Both the position numbers and the translations under genes were made by a program. From Opisthocomus hoazin (taxonomy: Eukaryota; Chordata; Aves; Opisthocomiformes; Opisthocomidae), in the NCBI RefSeq assembly GCF_030867145.1, contig NC_134427.1, positions 11,245,001-11,309,000 on the forward strand: 64,000 bases of DNA. The letters run 5' to 3'. Below the pieces are notes generated by a model that was not told the origin of the DNA, searched no databases, and saw nothing but the letters and a program-made list of their open reading frames with translations. Shown in pieces: positions 61,501 through 64,000 of this stretch. Positions within the stretch are counted from its first letter, which is position 1. Every line of letters starts with the position of its first letter.

Positions 61501-64000
61501 CTTGGACTGGCTGAGGTAGTTGGGATCACACTTCTCAAAACGAGATTTTTCAGTGTGATCCCTTTGATGAATCCCAGAGACTGATAGCAGCTCGTTTGCT
61601 CTTGAGGAGTTCATTGTTTCACTTATTAATGTTCTTGGGGCCACCACTTGAGATTTTTACAGCAAACTCCTTTATTGTTTTTCTGGGAGAACACTGACAG
61701 AAAATTTGGAGGTTCTTTTTGCAGGAACAGGGAACCCTAGTTTGTTCCTGCCAGCTCACTGATGGTTTCAGTTAAATTTGTAATGGTTAGCCAGTCACTG
61801 GATAGGTTTGCCTGGGCAGTTTTCTCTACTAGGTGATCAGCTATTATAAAACTCTTTTAACTGAAGTTCTATTTAAGTACTTTTTAACTTGCTTCAGCAG
61901 CTCTAGTGAGTAGCAGCTGGCTTTTATTTTTATGATGTGCACTGTTCTTTATGTGTGATTCCAGGACCAGCTGAGGAGTGAGTGCATGAAACCTTCCTTA
62001 GACTTAACCTTACAGCTTGGTGGTATGAAAGCAGCATGCTTCAAAGATACTTTGTGTGAAACCAGTGGTGCTGGACTGGGCTTTGTTGTCTGAGGTTGAC
62101 AGTGCTGTCTTTGTCCGGATGCAGCCTCAATTGGTAATTCAGAACTTGCTTTCTTGTGATGCCCACACATGCAGAACTGCACTGGTGTATACCCTGGGCA
62201 GAAAAAAGCCTCATTTCAGCAAGATAACAGAAAATTATATAAACAAGGTTGTTAGGGATCTTGTGTTGATTTGACCTTGCTTTATCTCATATGGGTGAAA
62301 ATACCAGGTGGGTAGAAACATTTGTGTTTGTGCCCTGATTCCCCTCTCTGCAGAGGATGTGCCTTTCTTCAGCTGGTGTAACTGAGGCTGATGCTAACTG
62401 CAATTTTTGTATATCTGAGGTATGCTCGTACTGGTACTGCTTTAGCAAACTGCAACCCATAGATTACAAACTGCAGTTAATCCAAATACTGGTGTGCGTG
62501 GCTAGTGAACCAACACTGAGTTCCAAACGCTGCCTGATCGCAGGCAACACCAGAACACCCATTATGCATGATATCTGCAGAAGCCTAGAGACTCTGCATA
62601 TTTTTTCTTCACCAAGTGCCATTGCCTGGAGTGTCTTTGCATCTTTTGCACTTGTAGAAGTGCTGTTCCAGATGTGGCTTCCACCGCAGTGCCCTGTAGG
62701 CTGTGAAGGTGTAGGAGTATTTCCGTGACGTAACCTCTACTCACCACGTTCTGTCTTTACTTTAGTAGTAGGCCTTTAGTGTGGGCTTGACTTGCAGGCA
62801 GCAATTAACTCTCTGCCTTGTAATTCAAGATTATTTTCTGTAGGTAAATTTTAGTAACTGCGTAAATAGAGTTTATCATGTTTAAAATGTATTTATTTAA
62901 GCCAGTGCACGTGTTGTTTTTTTTTTAATGCTGGTCAGGCCTAAACCAACTGTGTAGTTACCCTGGTGCAAGCCCATAACCTTGGCTTTATTCAGAGATG
63001 TAGTTTAAAAAGTTTGTGGTATGTTTGGACTGCTCTTACACAGACTTTTAATTTCAACAACAGGCACCTCTTTTTTGCTGCGTATATTCGCAATTTGGTA
63101 TTGAAGCAACTACTGTTTTAAAAAAATTTTTTACTTTTTTACATACTGAAATCTTTTAGTTCTGCATCTTTTGTGGTTATTCCTAACTGGATTACAACAA
63201 TTTTGTGGAGAAGAAATCCTGTGAGCAAGTATATTGCACACCCCCCCCCCGTTTCTGGAGGCTCATGGAGCAGCCATCCTGGTGTTAACTGGAAGATAGT
63301 ATGGTGAGATAAAATTCAACTACTTAATCAATTAATTTAAATTGATTACATTACTGATTACATTATGCTAGAACACTTTTTCCCCATCTAAATGACTTAA
63401 TGAATGGATTGCACAACAGTACTGAGGAGAGTAACACGATAGTGATGAAAATGAGCAGAAAGTGAACTTTGAACACCATCAAAAACTTTTAACTGACTTT
63501 GGAGTACCTTATTAATAGTCATTTAGATGCCTTGTATTTCTGTCGCTTTCTGCCAGGAGCAAAAGTCCTGTGGGCTGACAACTGGTTTCCTCTGGCCTCT
63601 GGTTTTCATGAGAATGAACGTCGGGAGCGCACGGATCTGTTGAGCTTTTCCGTTCAGTGGGCATTCTCAGTTTGTGATCTTACTTTTTTATTTCACCCTA
63701 CAATTCTTTGTGCGTTTTATTGTAAGTAGTCCAGTGCTTCAGTCTACAATCCATTCTGTTCCTCCCATATGTGTTTGTGGGTGGTTGGTTGTTTTTTTTT
63801 CTCCTGTGGGCAGGTAACAAATACAGACTTCATGCAATCCCATGGCTGGATTTTTTCTGTTTTCAGGAGATCAGAAAACCTGGGTTAAGTTGTGCGGGTT
63901 TCCCAAACTGTTCAAGATTCCTCAGTTTGTTACTGAATAGAAATGCAGTGTGTGTGTCTGAATTCACGGAAGAGACTTTCTGTGAAGAGATCGATGTTAA
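61501..64000. other. Right flank, no gene recognised
   Basis: AT-rich sequence with a run of ten C (63241-63250) and an AT-rich palindrome with a short direct repeat (63326-63368). Open frames are under 125 codons and unrecognised. By human synteny TAF1 would be expected to the right, but I found no TAF1 exon here. Confidence 0.55.

Noticed and set aside
61500-64000. Expected TAF1 5' end from human synteny
   Set aside because: I looked for a CpG island and TAF1-like coding exons in the right flank and found neither.
1-64000. CRISPR arrays, bacterial operons, phage or viral genes, tRNA or rRNA genes
   Set aside because: Nothing in the sequence supports any of these. The reverse-transcriptase-like frames all belong to CR1 LINE copies.

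Overview
The window is vertebrate nuclear DNA, most likely from a bird; another archosaur or a turtle is possible. The evidence is four spliced vertebrate genes, several CR1 LINE copies with the typical (ATTCTATG)n-like 3' ends, compact introns and sharp CpG islands. The order ZMYM3 (-), NONO (+), ITGB1BP2 (+) matches human Xq13.1. That block is known to correspond to chicken chromosome 4p, which is chromosome 4A in many birds.

Layout. From 1 to about 19.1 kb lies the 5' part of ZMYM3 on the minus strand. Eight exons at 2283-8165 encode the first 650 codons. A long 5' intron (8166-19093) carries CR1 fragments and a 60-bp tandem duplication. The 3' half of the gene lies off the left edge, and a CR1 fills the first 1.4 kb. 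From about 18.3 to 21.7 kb is a large CpG island with promoter elements for ZMYM3 (leftward) and NONO (rightward). NONO (21.2-37.3 kb) is complete: one non-coding exon plus ten coding exons encode 462 residues, with every junction in phase. A fairly well preserved sense-oriented CR1 lies in its third intron. From 37.3 to 43.2 kb I see no supportable gene. ITGB1BP2 (43.2-50.07 kb) is complete in eleven coding exons, 366 or 367 residues depending on a NAGNAG acceptor. From about 50.6 to at least 60.7 kb lies a RHOG-like GTPase gene with a CpG-island promoter, a non-coding first exon, a 9.2-kb intron and a single 191-codon coding exon. Downstream sequence to 64 kb is 3' UTR or intergenic, with no further recognisable gene.

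Functionally these are independent eukaryotic genes: a chromatin corepressor-associated MYM zinc-finger protein, a DBHS RNA-binding paraspeckle protein, a muscle integrin-binding chaperone-like protein (melusin) and a Rho-family GTPase. I found no novel biological system. The most interesting point is the RHOG-like gene immediately 3' of ITGB1BP2, where human has TAF1. All exon boundaries were read by eye from splice signals, reading phase and remembered family sequence; no alignment was run.
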